NCBI RefSeq assembly: GCF_001422815.1
Contig: NZ_LMMP01000008.1
Location: 74,108-138,107, forward strand
Source: Methylobacterium sp. Leaf91
GTDB taxonomy: Bacteria; Pseudomonadota; Alphaproteobacteria; Rhizobiales; Beijerinckiaceae
DNA length: 64,000 nucleotides
Direction: 5' to 3'
Positions 9,174 through 17,849 of the stretch are shown here, piece after piece. The notes beneath the pieces are model-generated. The model was not told the DNA's origin. It worked only from the letters and a program-made list of their open reading frames with translations, and searched no databases. Positions within the stretch are counted from its first letter, which is position 1. Each line of letters opens with the position of its first letter. The position numbers were made by a program, and so were the translations under genes.

Positions 9174-10232
9174 ATGAGTGACGAACCGATCCGGAACGGT
9201 GGCATCGGGTTGACCGACGCCGAATGGTACAGACGGTTCGGCGAGGTCGCGGCTTCGATCGGAACCGAGGGTTTTCACCGGAACTTACTGTCCCTGTTCG
9301 CTCTTTCCATCGAGAGCGATTCGGGATGGATCATCCGTTACTCGCGTGTGGCCCCGCCGGACGTGCTCTACACCACCGGGGTTCCAAGCGAGATCGTGGA
9401 TTTCTACAACAGGAAATGCCTTCGGATCGATCCGTTCTCCCTCTATTGGAAGACGTTCGGCAAGCCGGGCATCCTGACATTGTCGGAGATCGGGCATACC
9501 AGCCCAGAATCGATCCTCTATGCGAAGATCTTCCGCCCCGCCGCCAATATTTCCGACGAATTGGGGATGTTCTTCTCGACGGTGGGGCATTGCTGCTTCG
9601 GCTTGTTCCTCGAACGCGAGCGGGGGGAGTTCTCGCAGGAGGATGTCCGTAGGGCGGAACTGATCTTTCCGGCCCTAGAGGGATGTCACCGGAGTCATCT
9701 CGGCCACCTTTTCAGCAATCTGCGCTATACGAACGGGAAGCAGGCGGAGGGATTGCTCAACCGCCCGACCCTGATCCGAGACCGCCACGACGTGGAGGTG
9801 TTTGCCAACGAGACCTGGAAGCAGGCGGTCCTGGCTGATGTCTCCATCGAACCGATGCTGGAGACGCTGGCTCGCGCGGACGCCATCCAGACCGTCCACG
9901 CGCGGGATCATGTGATCACGTCGGAGACCTTCGATCGCGACTTCGCCCTGGCGCCCGGCGGCCGGATCTTCATGCTGGGTCCGAAAGTCTCGGCGCAGGA
10001 CGATCTGGCCAGTTATCAGGCTGCGGCGGACATCCTGACAGCCCTGACGCCGCGGGAGCGGGACATCCTGACCCTGACCATGAAAGGCCAGGCCACGGGC
10101 GACATCGCGCAGATTCTGAAGATCAGCAAGGGCACGATCAAGAACTGCAAGATCCGAATCTATCGCAAGGTGGATGTCACGTCGGAACGGGATCTCATCA
10201 AGAAGTTCAGTCCGTTCTTTCCCTCGGCCTGA
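9174..10232 (+). CDS. LuxR-family transcriptional regulator, divergent from tmm
   Basis: This 352-residue protein has a C-terminal LuxR/GerE helix-turn-helix (LTPRERDILTLTMKGQATGDIAQI then SKGTIKNCKIRIYRKV), residues about 285-345. The N-terminal 270 residues have no recognised receiver or autoinducer motif, so the inducing signal is unknown. It is divergent from tmm-tdm and convergent with the GcvT-like gene, so it is the obvious candidate regulator of the methylated-amine genes. The ATG at 9174 is chosen because upstream residues look non-conserved; its ribosome site is weak (AGG directly adjacent). Confidence 0.85.
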   Translation: MSDEPIRNGGIGLTDAEWYRRFGEVAASIGTEGFHRNLLSLFALSIESDSGWIIRYSRVAPPDVLYTTGVPSEIVDFYNRKCLRIDPFSLYWKTFGKPGILTLSEIGHTSPESILYAKIFRPAANISDELGMFFSTVGHCCFGLFLERERGEFSQEDVRRAELIFPALEGCHRSHLGHLFSNLRYTNGKQAEGLLNRPTLIRDRHDVEVFANETWKQAVLADVSIEPMLETLARADAIQTVHARDHVITSETFDRDFALAPGGRIFMLGPKVSAQDDLASYQAAADILTALTPRERDILTLTMKGQATGDIAQILKISKGTIKNCKIRIYRKVDVTSERDLIKKFSPFFPSA

Positions 10233-10295
10233 CACGGGCCGCATAGCTCCGCGGCTTCCCAGTGAGGCCGACCCGCAGGCCGGTCTCACCGGGGC

Positions 10296-10313
10296 CCGGC
10301 GGCATGCCGCCGG
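10296..10313. terminator. 18-bp perfect palindrome between convergent genes
   Basis: CCGGCGGCATGCCGCCGG lies in the 95-base gap between the luxR stop and the stop of the opposing GcvT-like gene. An adjacent imperfect hairpin (GTGAGGCCG...CTCAC) precedes it. The position suits a bidirectional terminator, though no T-run follows on either strand. Confidence 0.45.
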
Positions 10314-10327
10314 CTCGCGGTCTGGTA

Positions 10328-11461
10328 TCAGGCGGTCCGTTCGTCGGCCGGATGGGTGCGCAGGCGCATCGGGTCGTAGAAGGGCGTCCGCACCACGTTG
10401 GCGATCAGCGGGCCGGTCTCGGTTTGGACCTCGACCTCGGTTCCGAGGGCGGAGAGCTCCGGTGGCAGGTGGGCGAGGCCGAGGGACTTCATCAGGTGGC
10501 GGCTGTAGGTGGTGCTGTTGACGGTGCCGACCTCGATTCCATCCTTGAAGATCTTGGCGCCGGGCGTCACCGCCTCATGGTGCAGGATCTCGAGGCCGAC
10601 CTGGCTGAAACGCTCGCTGCCCCTCCTCGCCAGCAGGGCGGCCTTGCCGCGAAAATCCGCCTTGTCGAGGTCGACGGTCCAGGCCAGGCCCATTTCCCAC
10701 GGCGTGGTGTCGGGCTTCGGCATGTCGAAGGGGAAGAACAGCAGGCCGCCCTCCACGCGCACGATGTCGAGGCAGTCCCAGGAGGCCGCCACGATGCCGA
10801 AGGGTTCGCCCGCCTGCATGATCGCGTCCCAGAGGGCGACGGCGTCCTTGGCGGCGCAAAACACCTCGTAGCCGCGCTCGGCCGAGTAGCCGCCCCGCGC
10901 CAGGGACACATCGCGGCCGAACAGCGTCGTGCGGACATGCTCGAAATACTTCAGAGTCGCCAGATCGAAGGGCGTGTGCGGCGCGAGGATCGCGAGGGCC
11001 AGCGGTCCCTGCAGCGACAGAATGTGGACGTCGTCGTCGCGGGCCGCTTCCACGGCGCGGCCTTCGGTGAATTCGGGAAGAACGTCTTCGAGGCTGCCGC
11101 CGCCATGCGAGACGCGGAAGGCCTGCGGCCCGTCGCGGTAGACCAGCACGTCGTCGATCAGGGAGCCGTTCTCGTCGACGATGTTGCTGATGGCCGACTT
11201 ACCTTGCGCGATCTTGCCGACGTCGCTGGTGAGCATCGCGTTCAGCATCGCTTCCGCGTCCGGACCGGAGACGTTGACGATGCGAAGGCCGGAGACGTCG
11301 AACAGGCCCGCCCGCGAGCGGACGATGGTGGTCTCCTCGTAGCGGTCGGTGCTGTAGGATTGGGGGATGGGCATCCCGTTCCACTCGGCGTCGAGTGACG
11401 AGCCCAGGGCCAGGTGGCGTTCGTTGAGGGCCGACTGGCGGGGAAGGTCTTTGTAGCTCAT
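10328..11461 (-). CDS. GcvT-like aminomethyltransferase, probable THF subunit of methylated-amine demethylation
   Basis: The 377-residue protein has the GcvT/folate-binding fold: FDVSGLRIVNVSGPDAEAML near residue 53, ILSLQGPLALAIL near residue 147, and RGGYSAERGYEVF near residue 187. It lacks a neighbouring glycine-cleavage system, so it is not the normal T-protein. In methylated-amine clusters a protein of this type binds tetrahydrofolate to trap formaldehyde released by the dimethylamine N-demethylase. With the three genes at 14566-17273 it may form a four-component enzyme. The ATG opens MSYKDLPRQS. An upstream permease gene reads in the same direction across a 200-base gap. Confidence 0.8.
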   Translation of the reverse strand: MSYKDLPRQSALNERHLALGSSLDAEWNGMPIPQSYSTDRYEETTIVRSRAGLFDVSGLRIVNVSGPDAEAMLNAMLTSDVGKIAQGKSAISNIVDENGSLIDDVLVYRDGPQAFRVSHGGGSLEDVLPEFTEGRAVEAARDDDVHILSLQGPLALAILAPHTPFDLATLKYFEHVRTTLFGRDVSLARGGYSAERGYEVFCAAKDAVALWDAIMQAGEPFGIVAASWDCLDIVRVEGGLLFFPFDMPKPDTTPWEMGLAWTVDLDKADFRGKAALLARRGSERFSQVGLEILHHEAVTPGAKIFKDGIEVGTVNSTTYSRHLMKSLGLAHLPPELSALGTEVEVQTETGPLIANVVRTPFYDPMRLRTHPADERTA

Positions 11462-11536
11462 GGCGGCTGTCCCTTAGAGCGCTCTCCGCCGAAGTGGATG
11501 CCGGTTCGGCGAAAAAGAGCGCGGCAAAACAAAGGC

Positions 11537-11579
11537 CTAGAGATGTGCCCCGACCCAACGTGGTCGGGCGCAGCTCTAG
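11537..11579 (-). terminator. Imperfect hairpin with T-rich tail after the permease gene
   Basis: On the minus strand a long imperfect stem (CTAGAG...GCCCGACC / GGTCGGG...CTCTAG) is followed by GCCTTTGTTTTG, as expected for termination of the permease transcript. The surrounding wording (AAGTGGATGCCGGTTCGGCG, AAAACAAAGGCCTAGAG) resembles the dispersed intergenic repeat seen widely in Hyphomicrobiales genomes. That resemblance is from memory and was not searched. Confidence 0.5.
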
Positions 11580-11661
11580 CGTTCCGTTTTTTGATTGGGC
11601 GGGCTCTGTCTCGTCCCGCGCGCGGGCTGCCGGAGCCGACGGCCCCGGCAGCCCGGTTCGA

Positions 11662-13413
11662 TCAGAGCTGGAAGAACCAGTTCGAGAGGAGGAGCACCAC
11701 GACGCCAGCGGCGAGCGTCAGGTAGGGCAGGATTCCAGCCCGGCGGCGGCTTACCGCACCGTCGGGGCCGACATGCAGGTCCTCGTACATCTCGGCCGGG
11801 AACTTGCCGCCGTCCTGGACATAGTGGCGGTAGCAGAAGACCGGGATGATCAGGGCGGCGGTGATCAGGCCGGCCCAGAGGGCGACCGGGTTCCAGACCT
11901 TTGCGCCCGCGCCCATGAAGATCACGTTCACGAAGGCGAAGACGCCGCCGAGCACCAGGATGACAGTCGGTGCGCGGTAGGGGCGCGGGATATGCGCCGA
12001 GTCGATGCGGTGGATCCAGGCCGAGTTGAGGTTGAGGAAGTTGAAGATGATGTAGCCGCAATTCGACACGGCCAGGATGAAGAAGAAGCTCGTCGCATCG
12101 GCACAGGCGATCGCCAGGATCGCGAGATTGAAGACGAGATCGGTCCACATCGCCCGCGTCGGCGCGCCGTGCTCGTTCACATGGCTGAGGTAGCGCGGCA
12201 GCCAACCGTCGGCCGAGCCCTGGTAAAGGGTGCGCGAGGACCCCGCCATCGCCGTCATGATGCAGAGCACGAGGGCCAGGATCATCAGCATGACGAGGAA
12301 GTTCTCGACGATGGGACCGCCGCCGACCATGTGCGCGAGTGCTGCCGCCACACCCGACCCGTCCACGATGGAGGCCTCCAGCATCCCCTCGACGCCGAGC
12401 ATGCTCTGGAAGGTGAAGGGCACGAGGGTGAACAGCAGGAGGCAGAGCAGGCCCGAATAGAAGATCGCCTTGAACGTATCCTTGGCGGGATCACGGAACT
12501 CGCTGGTGTAGCAGATCGCCGTCTCGAACCCGTAGGTCGACCAGGCCGCGATGAACATGCTGCCGAGGACCAGTGTCCAGCCCGTGATGTTCCAGGCGCC
12601 CGGCGCGGGAGCGGCCGGCGCCGCGAGGGGGACGAGCGGAGAGAAGTTCTCCCAGTTCACGCCGTGGATCAGTAGCGGGACCACGCCGACGATGAACATC
12701 GGGATGATGACGAGGAGGCCGATATACTTCTGGACGTTCGCCGTTCCAAGGATACCGCGGTGCTGCACGGCGAAGACCGCGAGCATGAGGGCGGCGCCGA
12801 TGAAGAAGGCCAGGTTGAGGGAGAGCGAGACCGGGCCGAGGGTGGTGGTGAACAGGGTCCAGCTGCGGATGCCGGGCGCCACGGCCGCGATGGCCGCCGT
12901 CACCTTGTCGGCATCGGCCATCTGCAGGGCGGCACCGTTGGTGGCGAGCCATTGCACCACGGCCGGCGACGTGGCCGTCGGCTGCGGCGCCACCGCGTTG
13001 ATGATGTAGGAGGCCGCGATGGAACAGCCCAGCGACAGGACCGGCGACCAGGCGAACCAGTTGCACCAGACCGAGAGGGGCGCCACCAGCTTGGTGTAGC
13101 GGACCCAGGCCGCGGCCCCGTAGACCGACGCGCCCCCCGACTTGTTCGGGAACAGGCCGGCGATCTCCGCATAGGTGAAGGACTGGATGAAGCCCATGAT
13201 CATGGAGAGCGTCCAGATCAGGAAGGCGAGCTTGCCCGTATTGCCGGCAATGCCGCCCACCGAGAACAGGACGAGGGCGGGCACGCCGCTCGCGACCCAG
13301 AACGCGCCCGTCCAGTTGATGCTGCGATGGAGTTTGCCGTCTCCGGCGGCTTCGATGGCGGGGGAAGTGTAGCCCGCCAGAGGCTTTGCCGCGGATGTCA
13401 GTCCGGTGCTCAT
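11662..13413 (-). CDS. APC-family permease, candidate methylated-amine transporter
   Basis: This 583-residue integral membrane protein has roughly a dozen hydrophobic segments and the APC-superfamily character (PALVLFSVGGIAGNTGKLAF, SFTYAEIAGLFPNKSGGASVYGA near residue 95). The ATG at 13413 is chosen for its GGAG nine bases upstream; an open frame extends further but without ribosome sites. It lies inside the methylated-amine cluster, so import of trimethylamine, TMAO or dimethylamine is a reasonable inference, while an ordinary amino acid cannot be excluded. A GC-rich hairpin (CGGGCTGCCGG/CCGGCAGCCCG, 11623-11655) follows the stop. Confidence 0.85.
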   Translation of the reverse strand: MSTGLTSAAKPLAGYTSPAIEAAGDGKLHRSINWTGAFWVASGVPALVLFSVGGIAGNTGKLAFLIWTLSMIMGFIQSFTYAEIAGLFPNKSGGASVYGAAAWVRYTKLVAPLSVWCNWFAWSPVLSLGCSIAASYIINAVAPQPTATSPAVVQWLATNGAALQMADADKVTAAIAAVAPGIRSWTLFTTTLGPVSLSLNLAFFIGAALMLAVFAVQHRGILGTANVQKYIGLLVIIPMFIVGVVPLLIHGVNWENFSPLVPLAAPAAPAPGAWNITGWTLVLGSMFIAAWSTYGFETAICYTSEFRDPAKDTFKAIFYSGLLCLLLFTLVPFTFQSMLGVEGMLEASIVDGSGVAAALAHMVGGGPIVENFLVMLMILALVLCIMTAMAGSSRTLYQGSADGWLPRYLSHVNEHGAPTRAMWTDLVFNLAILAIACADATSFFFILAVSNCGYIIFNFLNLNSAWIHRIDSAHIPRPYRAPTVILVLGGVFAFVNVIFMGAGAKVWNPVALWAGLITAALIIPVFCYRHYVQDGGKFPAEMYEDLHVGPDGAVSRRRAGILPYLTLAAGVVVLLLSNWFFQL

Positions 13414-14367
13414 GGTTGAATGCTCCATTTGTCTTGGCGAGGGATCAGTTCGGATCGAGACGTGCCCTCCGCGGAGTTGCGATCCCAGGGCCGTTCGTTT
13501 CGATGAGGTTTGGGAAGAACCGAGGAGCACCCGGAGCCTCGTCTTTTCCATGAGGCACGCTCCCGTGCGCACTCGCCACGCCAGTGAGAAGCGCTGAGAG
13601 ACATGTCTTCGAGATATCTTATCGTTTGATCAGAAAAGACCAGCTTGCTCACCGCCGTCTATGATGGTGAGAAGCGTACCTTTAGTAGTTTGTTGTTCGC
13701 TATTTATTTAGGTTGGCGGGGTTGTCGATGGACTTGCTTTGGACATGTCACCGTCGAATTGGCGCGAGGGCCAAAATTTTGGGTGAAATGCCGGTATCGT
13801 CGCTACCCTGATGTTTGGTGGCTGCTACAAAGGTCCTGTCGGCACACGGGATGAAGATCTGTTTGGTGTTGTCCGGCTGATGGATGTCAGCCGGACGGTC
13901 GGGCCGTGCCGGGCAGGAGTGACCGGTAAATCACGTGAGCGAGACCGTCGACGATCGCCTGGGTTCTCTACGGGAACAATCATTTCCCCTTGGGCTAAGG
14001 GCTGTCAAGCGCTATTGCAGGTCACCGCCGAGTAAGGACGGAAATTGAACTGAAATGCACCGCAATTGGCCGTTTTTATCCACTCATGCTCAGTATATAA
14101 GCAATCTGCTCAGGCAGAATCATTCGCTGCCGATGATCGCAACGCGCTGACATCCTTCATGGCCCGCACACTGTGTTGCCCTGAGGGGATCAATCGCCGA
14201 GGATGCCCGAATCAACCGTGGATTCATGGGCTTTGGCTCTGCTGGGCACTTTCAATTTATCAGGATCGCCCCTGCTTTTTCGAGAATTTGACGAAGGCAG
14301 TCGATGAAACGATCGTCCGGCACTTGCCTGATCGACATCGGGCCAACGTGCCGGACGAAATCGGCGA
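13414..14367. other. Long divergent gap between permease and dmm operon
   Basis: About 950 bases have no gene I can support. Short open frames exist, but codon use is irregular and none has a ribosome site. The gap must contain the leftward permease promoter and, near its right end, the dmm promoter. It is visibly more AT-rich than its neighbours (for example 13680-13720 and 14040-14110). Confidence 0.5.
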
Positions 14368-14411
14368 TTGACATTTTTATTCTCTTGGAGAAAGTTAAAT
14401 TCTCTTGGAGA
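14368..14411 (+). promoter_or_regulatory. dmm operon promoter with paired 13-bp direct repeats
   Basis: A TTGACA -35 box (14368-14373) is followed at about 17 bases by an AAAGTTAA -10-like region. The 13-mer ATTCTCTTGGAGA occurs exactly twice, at 14379-14391 and 14399-14411. The 20-base register, about two helical turns, puts both copies on one DNA face. One copy lies inside the promoter spacer and one just downstream, the layout of a repressor operator pair. The regulator is unknown; the LuxR protein at 9174 is a candidate. Confidence 0.5.
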
Positions 14412-14565
14412 GCGGTTATCGCCCTATGGTTGGGGCACGGAGAGTCATGCTCCTTGAATCAAATCCTGCTCCGAGGGTTCGCACGGTCCGTGCCGACGAC
14501 TGAGACCGTGAATGGGAATGATGAGCCGGGCGATTACCATATCGTCCGTTGTCGAGATGAGGCCG

Positions 14566-15135
14566 ATGTCAGATCAGTTCATCAAGAGCCGGCCGGTCTA
14601 TCAGTCGCTGGCGGTGGATTCCTCCGGATTACGACACCTGCTGGTTTCAGACTCTCCGGCCTTCAGCTTCGCGGCATTGCCCGGACAGGAAGCGGAGATC
14701 TGGTTCGTCGCGGCCCCTGACCAGGAGGGCCGTACGAGACCGCCCGAGGCCGGTGGTGGGCGATGCTTTCGTTCGCCACGGCACCTCATCGATCGCCTCG
14801 ACCACCGTCTCGCGCGGGAGCGCATGGGGCTGCGGCTCTATGCAAGCGGGACCGAGGATTTCCTTTGGGACGTCTTCAACACGGCGCAACGCGCCGGAAT
14901 GAACAAGCAGGAGATCTTCCAGTGTCATTCCGGCACCAAGGCGCGTCGCGTCGCCTGCGTCCATTGCCGGACCTTCAACCACGCAGTGACGACCACCATC
15001 GTCCGATGCGAGGGCTGCGGCGCGAACCTTTTCGTCCGGGATCATTTCTCCCGGCGCCTCTCGGCTTTCATGGGGGTCAAGGTCGATGCCGAAGTCGCCG
15101 GCGACGTTCCTCCCGCAGAGCAGGCCTATTCATGA
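14566..15135 (+). CDS. dmmA: Dimethylamine monooxygenase subunit, DmmA family
   Basis: This 189-residue protein has a central segment GTEDFLWDVFNTAQRAGM and a C-terminal zinc- or iron-binding ribbon formed by CVHCRTF and CEGCGANLFVRDHFSRRL. This layout is typical of the small subunit of dimethylamine monooxygenase, the enzyme that N-demethylates dimethylamine to methylamine and formaldehyde. The ATG at 14566 (MSDQFIKSRP) has GAGATGAGG just upstream; an earlier in-frame start at 14512 is less likely. The TGA overlaps the next ATG (ATGA), so expression is coupled to the reductase. Subunit lettering differs between publications. Confidence 0.85.
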   Translation: MSDQFIKSRPVYQSLAVDSSGLRHLLVSDSPAFSFAALPGQEAEIWFVAAPDQEGRTRPPEAGGGRCFRSPRHLIDRLDHRLARERMGLRLYASGTEDFLWDVFNTAQRAGMNKQEIFQCHSGTKARRVACVHCRTFNHAVTTTIVRCEGCGANLFVRDHFSRRLSAFMGVKVDAEVAGDVPPAEQAYS

Positions 15136-16085
15136 TCGTCGAAGGCAAGCTGTCGGCGCGCGTCGCCGAGATCGAACTCCTGAACCCGACCCTGAAGCGC
15201 TTCCGCTTCGTTCCGGAAGGCGGCGGAACATTCCCCACCTCACCGCCAGGGGCGCATGTGCTCGTCACTCTGCGGGATACGGACCGTGTCTGGCAGAACG
15301 CCTATTCGCTAGTGACACCACCCGATCAACGTGATCACTACGCGATCATCGTCCGCCGTGTTGTGGAATCGCGCGGCGGCTCGCACTTCCTGCATGACAT
15401 GCTCAAGGCTGGTGATGCCGTGGAACTCGGCGTACCTGCGAGCCTGTTCCCCATCGCGTCCCGGGCCCGAAAGCATATCCTGATCTCCGGCGGCATCGGT
15501 GTGACGCCGTTCCTGTCCTACTTGCCGGTCCTCGCGCTTCGTGGCGCCAATTATGAACTGCATCAATTCTGCGCCGGCGACGAGGTCGAGACCTTTCGGG
15601 ACCTGCTCGGAACCGATGCGGCGGGCGTTCACGTCCACAGTGCGGGCCTGGGTGCGCGACCGGATCTCGCCGCCCTCCTCGCCGACCAGCCTCTGGGCAC
15701 GCATGTCTATACCTGCGGGCCGGAGGGCCTCATGGATGCGGTCGAGGAGACTGCGCGCGGCCTCGGATGGACGCCGCACGCGATCCATCGCGAGAGTTTC
15801 GGCGGGGCCAAGGGCGGCGAGCCGTTCGTCGTCACCCTGGCGCGGTCCGGCCGGTCGATCGAGGTCGGGGCGTCGCAGACTCTTCTCGAGGCGCTGGAGG
15901 GGGCTGGCATCGAGGCCCCCTGCCTCTGCAGGGGGGGCGCCTGCGGCGTCTGCCTCCTTCCCGTGGTGGAGGGCCTCCCCGACCATCGCGATCACGTCCT
16001 GTCCGATGCCGAGAAGTCGGAGGGACGCCTCATCGCGACCTGCGTCTCCCGGGCCAGATCCGAGACCCTCGTGCTCGATTTCTAA
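15132..16085 (+). CDS. PDR/VanB-type oxidoreductase, electron-transfer subunit of dimethylamine monooxygenase
   Basis: The 317-residue protein is a phthalate-dioxygenase-reductase-type chain. It has an N-terminal flavin-binding barrel (NAYSLV near residue 56), an NAD(P)H domain (ISGGIGVTPFLSYL; YTCGPEGLMDAV), and a C-terminal plant-type [2Fe-2S] ferredoxin with CLCRGGACGVC and a distal cysteine in ATCVSR. It would pass electrons from NAD(P)H to the DUF3445 haem protein encoded next. The ATG lies in an ATGA overlap with dmmA. The neighbours, more than the fold alone, tie it to dimethylamine rather than to an aromatic monooxygenase. Confidence 0.88.
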   Translation: MIVEGKLSARVAEIELLNPTLKRFRFVPEGGGTFPTSPPGAHVLVTLRDTDRVWQNAYSLVTPPDQRDHYAIIVRRVVESRGGSHFLHDMLKAGDAVELGVPASLFPIASRARKHILISGGIGVTPFLSYLPVLALRGANYELHQFCAGDEVETFRDLLGTDAAGVHVHSAGLGARPDLAALLADQPLGTHVYTCGPEGLMDAVEETARGLGWTPHAIHRESFGGAKGGEPFVVTLARSGRSIEVGASQTLLEALEGAGIEAPCLCRGGACGVCLLPVVEGLPDHRDHVLSDAEKSEGRLIATCVSRARSETLVLDF

Positions 16086-16211
16086 GATTAGTCGACGACG
16101 AGGAGAACCGATCGCGTTTGTTGATGCGACCGCGCGGCGGCGGGCGTCCGCCTAACGCGCTGAGACCGGCCATCGGTCGGGATCAGTGCCGCTTGGGAAA
16201 AGGTGGCTGAA

Positions 16212-17273
16212 ATGGGTATTCACTTCAAGACGGACGAGACGTTCCGGGACGACTTCTCCTATCGGAACAGCGACGCTGCGGTTCTGCGCTTTCCGTTTCC
16301 GTTCGGCGAAGACACATACAGGTACTCGGTCAATATCGAGCCTCATGTGAAAGCAGGCCCGTCGCCTGCCTTCGAACACGCGTTCGATGTGGACGAACAT
16401 TACGTCGCGGAATGCAGGGAGCGCGCGATCGTCCTCGATCACGATCCGAAACGGTGTCAGGTGCTGCCGCACATGATGCCCGCGCAATGGGACACGCTCG
16501 AACTTTTGATGGAGAGCCTGTCCACGGATTACCCCGAGCATTTCAGCCTGACGCGGGACGGGACCGCGTGGCATTGGATCAACCGTCCCCTGAATCTCGA
16601 CCAACGCTTCGTCTTCGGCGACGCGTCCACGCTGCCCTGCGAACCGTTCGAATACATCACCCGTCAGGCGCAAGGCGATTTCACCCTTCAGGATCAGCGG
16701 GACAACAATCTCTACGTCGATGGCGGTATGGTCACGACGCAGGCGGATTGGTCGCTGGAATTCGATATCGGGATGAGCTTTCACGAATGGCACGGGCCGG
16801 TACCGCTGGCACATGAGATCGGCGTATTCGACCGGGCGCTGCAATATCTCCTGCGTCTGCAATACGGGCATCCCGTCCGCCGGTTGAACTGGACGATGAC
16901 GATCAACCCCCGTCTCGATACCTCGCCCGAGAATTATCCCGACTGGGGCCCCGACCGCACCACCCTCACGGCGGAGAACATCGCGGGCAAGCTTCACCTG
17001 CGCGTCGAGTTACAGACCCTGTTCCGCCTGCCCCGCTCCAACGCGATCCTGTTCGGTATCCGCTGCTACCTAATCAGCCTGCAGGATATCGAGCGGGTGA
17101 AAAAGTGGCACAAGCGCCTCCATCGCGTACTGGCGACGCTCCCGCCCGAACTCGTGGAGTACAAGGGCCTGATCCGCTTCTACGACCTGCTGGTGTCCCG
17201 TCTGGCCGCTATGGACGACGGCACACCCCTGTCCCTCGGCATCCAGCCCGACCAGACCCAGTTGCCGGCCTGA
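16212..17273 (+). CDS. Haem-dependent oxidative N-demethylase (DUF3445), catalytic subunit
   Basis: This 353-residue protein matches the DUF3445 family of PAS-fold haem enzymes that oxidatively demethylate dimethylamine. Recognisable segments are LRFPFPFGEDTYRYSVNIEP near the N-terminus, VLPHMMPAQWDTLELLMESL, the pair GTAWHWINRPL and FEYITRQAQGDF, and a late FRLPRSNAILFGIRCYLISL that is strongly conserved in the family. It is the third gene after the DmmA-like and reductase genes, 126 bases downstream of the latter. The ATG at 16212 follows AGGTGG; a GTG nine bases earlier is also possible. Assignment rests on family plus operon. Confidence 0.87.
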   Translation: MGIHFKTDETFRDDFSYRNSDAAVLRFPFPFGEDTYRYSVNIEPHVKAGPSPAFEHAFDVDEHYVAECRERAIVLDHDPKRCQVLPHMMPAQWDTLELLMESLSTDYPEHFSLTRDGTAWHWINRPLNLDQRFVFGDASTLPCEPFEYITRQAQGDFTLQDQRDNNLYVDGGMVTTQADWSLEFDIGMSFHEWHGPVPLAHEIGVFDRALQYLLRLQYGHPVRRLNWTMTINPRLDTSPENYPDWGPDRTTLTAENIAGKLHLRVELQTLFRLPRSNAILFGIRCYLISLQDIERVKKWHKRLHRVLATLPPELVEYKGLIRFYDLLVSRLAAMDDGTPLSLGIQPDQTQLPA

Positions 17274-17414
17274 GCTGCCTGTAAGATTTTGAGGCGGTGG
17301 TGTAGAGGCGGGCCGCCCGAACTATCGAGGGTCGGAGGCCTTGGAAATGGCAGTTGCAGATTTGCTGATGATGCCGCAAAGACCGGCAACCGCTGGTTTA
17401 ATCAATAAAGTAAG

Positions 17415-17490
17415 TGGTGAGCGCGCTGGGACTCGAACCCAGGACCTACAGATTAAAAGTCCGTTGCTCTACCAGCTGAGCTACGCGCTC
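17415..17490 (-). tRNA. tRNA-Lys (anticodon TTT)
   Basis: On the minus strand the cloverleaf starts GAGCGCG and closes CGCGCTC + A, with CCA encoded. The D-arm reads GCTCAGCTGGTAGAGC, the anticodon loop is CTTTTAA (anticodon TTT), and the T-arm contains GGTTCGAGTCC. Length is 76 nt including CCA. The following 17491-17849 holds no gene I can support and should contain the tRNA promoter and the end of tgt. Confidence 0.97.
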
Positions 17491-17849
17491 GCTTGCTCGG
17501 TGGGCCGGTCCCGATGGGGATCGGGCTGCCCGTTGGTGCAAGCGTGGCTCGCAATAGGGGGTTGGAGTGGAGGGGTCAACCGGTGCCGCGCTTGGCAATG
17601 TCATCGCGACGGTTTGGCTCGGGCTGCGCCGGAGGGGTGTTTGGCTTTTGCTGGGTAGGCCTTCATTCTTGGATAGACCTGAACGCGGGGATGCCCGTGT
17701 CATGATCCTCTCGGCAGTCTGGTAAACCGACAGCGCGGTCGAGGGCGTCCTGCCGCCCTCGATGGCGACCGTCCCGTCACTCCCGCGAAAATGGTGTCGA
17801 CTTCGTCCGGGCCCTACCAAACCGCGTGCCGACACCCTTGAAGGTGATA

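Noticed and set aside
17415..17490. tRNA-Lys as a second prophage attachment site
   Set aside because: No integrase or phage genes adjoin it; the neighbours are chromosomal.
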